Shown piece by piece: positions 63,901 through 64,000 of a stretch of 64,000 bases of DNA; within the stretch, counting starts at the first letter, position 1; every line of letters starts with the position of its first letter. This stretch comes from Streptomyces rapamycinicus NRRL 5491 (lineage in GTDB: Bacteria; Actinomycetota; Actinomycetes; Streptomycetales; Streptomycetaceae). Position numbers and translations under genes: made by a program. Location: NCBI RefSeq assembly GCF_024298965.1, contig NZ_CP085193.1, forward strand, positions 10,850,001 through 10,914,000. Reading direction: 5' to 3'. The notes below the pieces were generated by a model. That model did not search any database. It was not told the origin of the DNA and worked only from the letters and a program-made list of their open reading frames with translations.

Positions 63901-64000
63901 TGAGCGTTGCGGTCACCCGGCTGCGACGGCTGTGGCACGAGGGGCTGGAGGGGCCGAAGGAGCCCGATGACGGCACCTCGTACGAGACGTCACACGGCGA
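60900..64000 (+). CDS. baseplate J-like wedge protein (Cis11-like), 3' end outside window
   Basis: This frame starts with GTG at 60900 (overlapping the gp25-like stop) and stays open to the last base, giving at least 1033 residues. The N-terminal half contains VIDYTARDYDTLRQVVLDRL, WVERGAADLGITLVELLAHT and ADQIGYQQDAVATEAYLDTA, the baseplate J/gp6 signature. A C-terminal segment (RTRHRAITAEDYAALASEL, PGVRRAAAEI, VPGVLSVAV) is also typical of the family. Between them is a helical insertion of several hundred residues (DRARHGRQLTPDDVRELFTT, RELLHRCDRLLDAKLGRLAAL) not present in phage gpJ but usual in eCIS Cis11. It should form the wedge ring around the hub. A long open frame on the opposite strand (60495-63938) is only its shadow. 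Confidence 0.92.
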   Translation, partial: MSHPSTASRRDRIRAAHLNGVDAVEVGDDGITLAVTFLGKAPHGLCPENVRVDGGRRITGIEVMEISVEREEDPELDDKLYVTVDRAGDTSAYRLSVVDTDPYGRPGTEPFPGFDQRYFSAEFTFRPDCPTPFDCAERQEERDERDLPATFRPGHAPAPVIDYTARDYDTLRQVVLDRLRLTTPDWVERGAADLGITLVELLAHTADQIGYQQDAVATEAYLDTARRRVSVRRHVRLIDYPMHDGCNTRAFVTVETVEPLTLEPGEYRFAAVDIRTLGPLDRPDIGAVLDDRELAVLDERGSVEVFEPVVTDRPLHLRPEHHRIRLWTWGGEVCSLPVGATSATLRDAWADEECRARALDLRPGDLLLFEEVRGPRSGTPGDADPSHRQAVRLSSVTPAVDRLAEQPVLEVTWAREDALSFPLCLATRGGQDCAPVEDVSVARGNVVLVDHGRSLTHRCGTPETLTVPPVPAVAGSCDPPAFGCFDKDAGNAPARLVDSLLDRARHGRQLTPDDVRELFTTVGPEATGRAGIGLEPAGRRREKVVPGTAYAQAEALRTLLAQSVYPGIVPRFRPVLHQSPVTQAVPFPDPRHIAAGQAEHLAAIPGRVRQRLTELWRGARDRDGLSDEEIAELTVLFGLRVLERLELARHPVRALRELLHRCDRLLDAKLGRLAALTARARAGTVLDGRIAWEIAHSWGRAYAAGLRPEDPVLHGPAAALVQDPRAALPAVSVEDGDETWTPRRDLLTSRPRDRHFVGELEDDGRIALRFGDGRYGAVPRPGARLAVHYRTGGGTAGNVGPEAINHLVLCRDPDAADTGQPLPVAGVRNPLPAVGGTGPEPVEQVRRLAPLDLRRTRHRAITAEDYAALASELPGVRRAAAEIRWTGSVREAHIAIDAYGTGAPPPALLDAVAHALEGYRRIGHDLVVGPARAVPLDIAIEVCAAPGHQHGQILAELYRALGGRRFSGGRLGFFHPDALTFGEPVRLSRLVAVAAAVPGVLSVAVTRLRRLWHEGLEGPKEPDDGTSYETSHG

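Noticed and set aside
60495..63938. A 1147-codon open frame on the minus strand
   Set aside because: It is the antisense of the baseplate J-like gene, whose own plus-strand frame carries the family motifs.
42513..64000. The phage-tail genes as an intact prophage
   Set aside because: There is no capsid, portal, terminase, integrase or lysis gene. The AAA+ ATPase, DUF4255 and DUF4157 genes are marks of a contractile injection system, not a phage.

Overview
The window is chromosomal DNA of a Streptomyces or very close relative. It is uniformly GC-rich with a strong G/C bias at third codon positions, many GTG and some TTG starts, and long chains of 4-base ATGA/GTGA gene overlaps. It also has actinobacterial families: a DUF5133 protein, multi-domain SpoIIE-type phosphatases and a Spo0M homologue. 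I saw no tRNA, rRNA, CRISPR array, intact insertion sequence or plasmid origin.

Layout. 0-9.7 kb: the end of an FAD monooxygenase, a Gfo/Idh oxidoreductase, apolipoprotein N-acyltransferase (lnt), a PAS-GAF-SpoIIE-HATPase phosphatase and a three-gene CUT2 (ribose-type) sugar ABC transporter. 9.7-14.5 kb: an asparagine catabolic operon (GntR regulator, asparagine permease, zinc-type L-asparaginase, aspartase) with the same gene content as Rhizobium ansR-PAB. 14.5-24.8 kb: a GAF regulator, a second SpoIIE-type phosphatase paralogous to the first, a lipoprotein, a DUF5133 protein, an FAD/Rieske oxidoreductase, a serine beta-lactamase-family hydrolase and a 3-hydroxyisobutyryl-CoA hydrolase. 24.9-25.25 kb: a decayed ribosomal-protein locus with fragments of S14 and L28 joined in frame, abutting an internally deleted type-B L31. 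25.4-31.8 kb: a LacI-controlled sugar-acid operon (repressor, 2-hydroxyacid dehydrogenase, mannonate-dehydratase-like enzyme, fructuronate-reductase-like enzyme, MFS symporter). 31.9-33.4 kb: a zinc-efflux CDF transporter with its CzrA-like ArsR sensor. 33.5-42.1 kb: ordinary accessory genes mixed with gene remnants, including Spo0M and a LysR regulator.

42.5 kb to the right edge: a contractile injection system (CIS, phage-tail-like). In order it encodes sheath, inner tube, a zinc-ribbon assembly protein, a Pro-rich protein, a DUF4255 tail-terminator-type protein with a histone-H1-like tail, an AAA+ ATPase, a small protein, a 2238-residue DUF4157 effector, a probable immunity protein, a Cis7-like protein, a LysM protein, a gp27-like hub, a gp5-like spike, a PAAR-like tip, a gp25-like wedge and a baseplate protein that runs off the window.

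The most notable biology is in the CIS locus. The effector looks like a polymorphic toxin: a conserved scaffold followed by a roughly 350-residue tip that is visibly more A/T-rich and contains a TTA (bldA-dependent) codon. A small, equally A/T-rich gene sits immediately after it, in the position of an immunity gene. The sheath gene's Shine-Dalgarno sequence is buried in a long predicted leader hairpin, which suggests translational control of the particle. Three genes elsewhere (GntR, CDF, DUF402) have -10 boxes placed so that their mRNAs would be leaderless.
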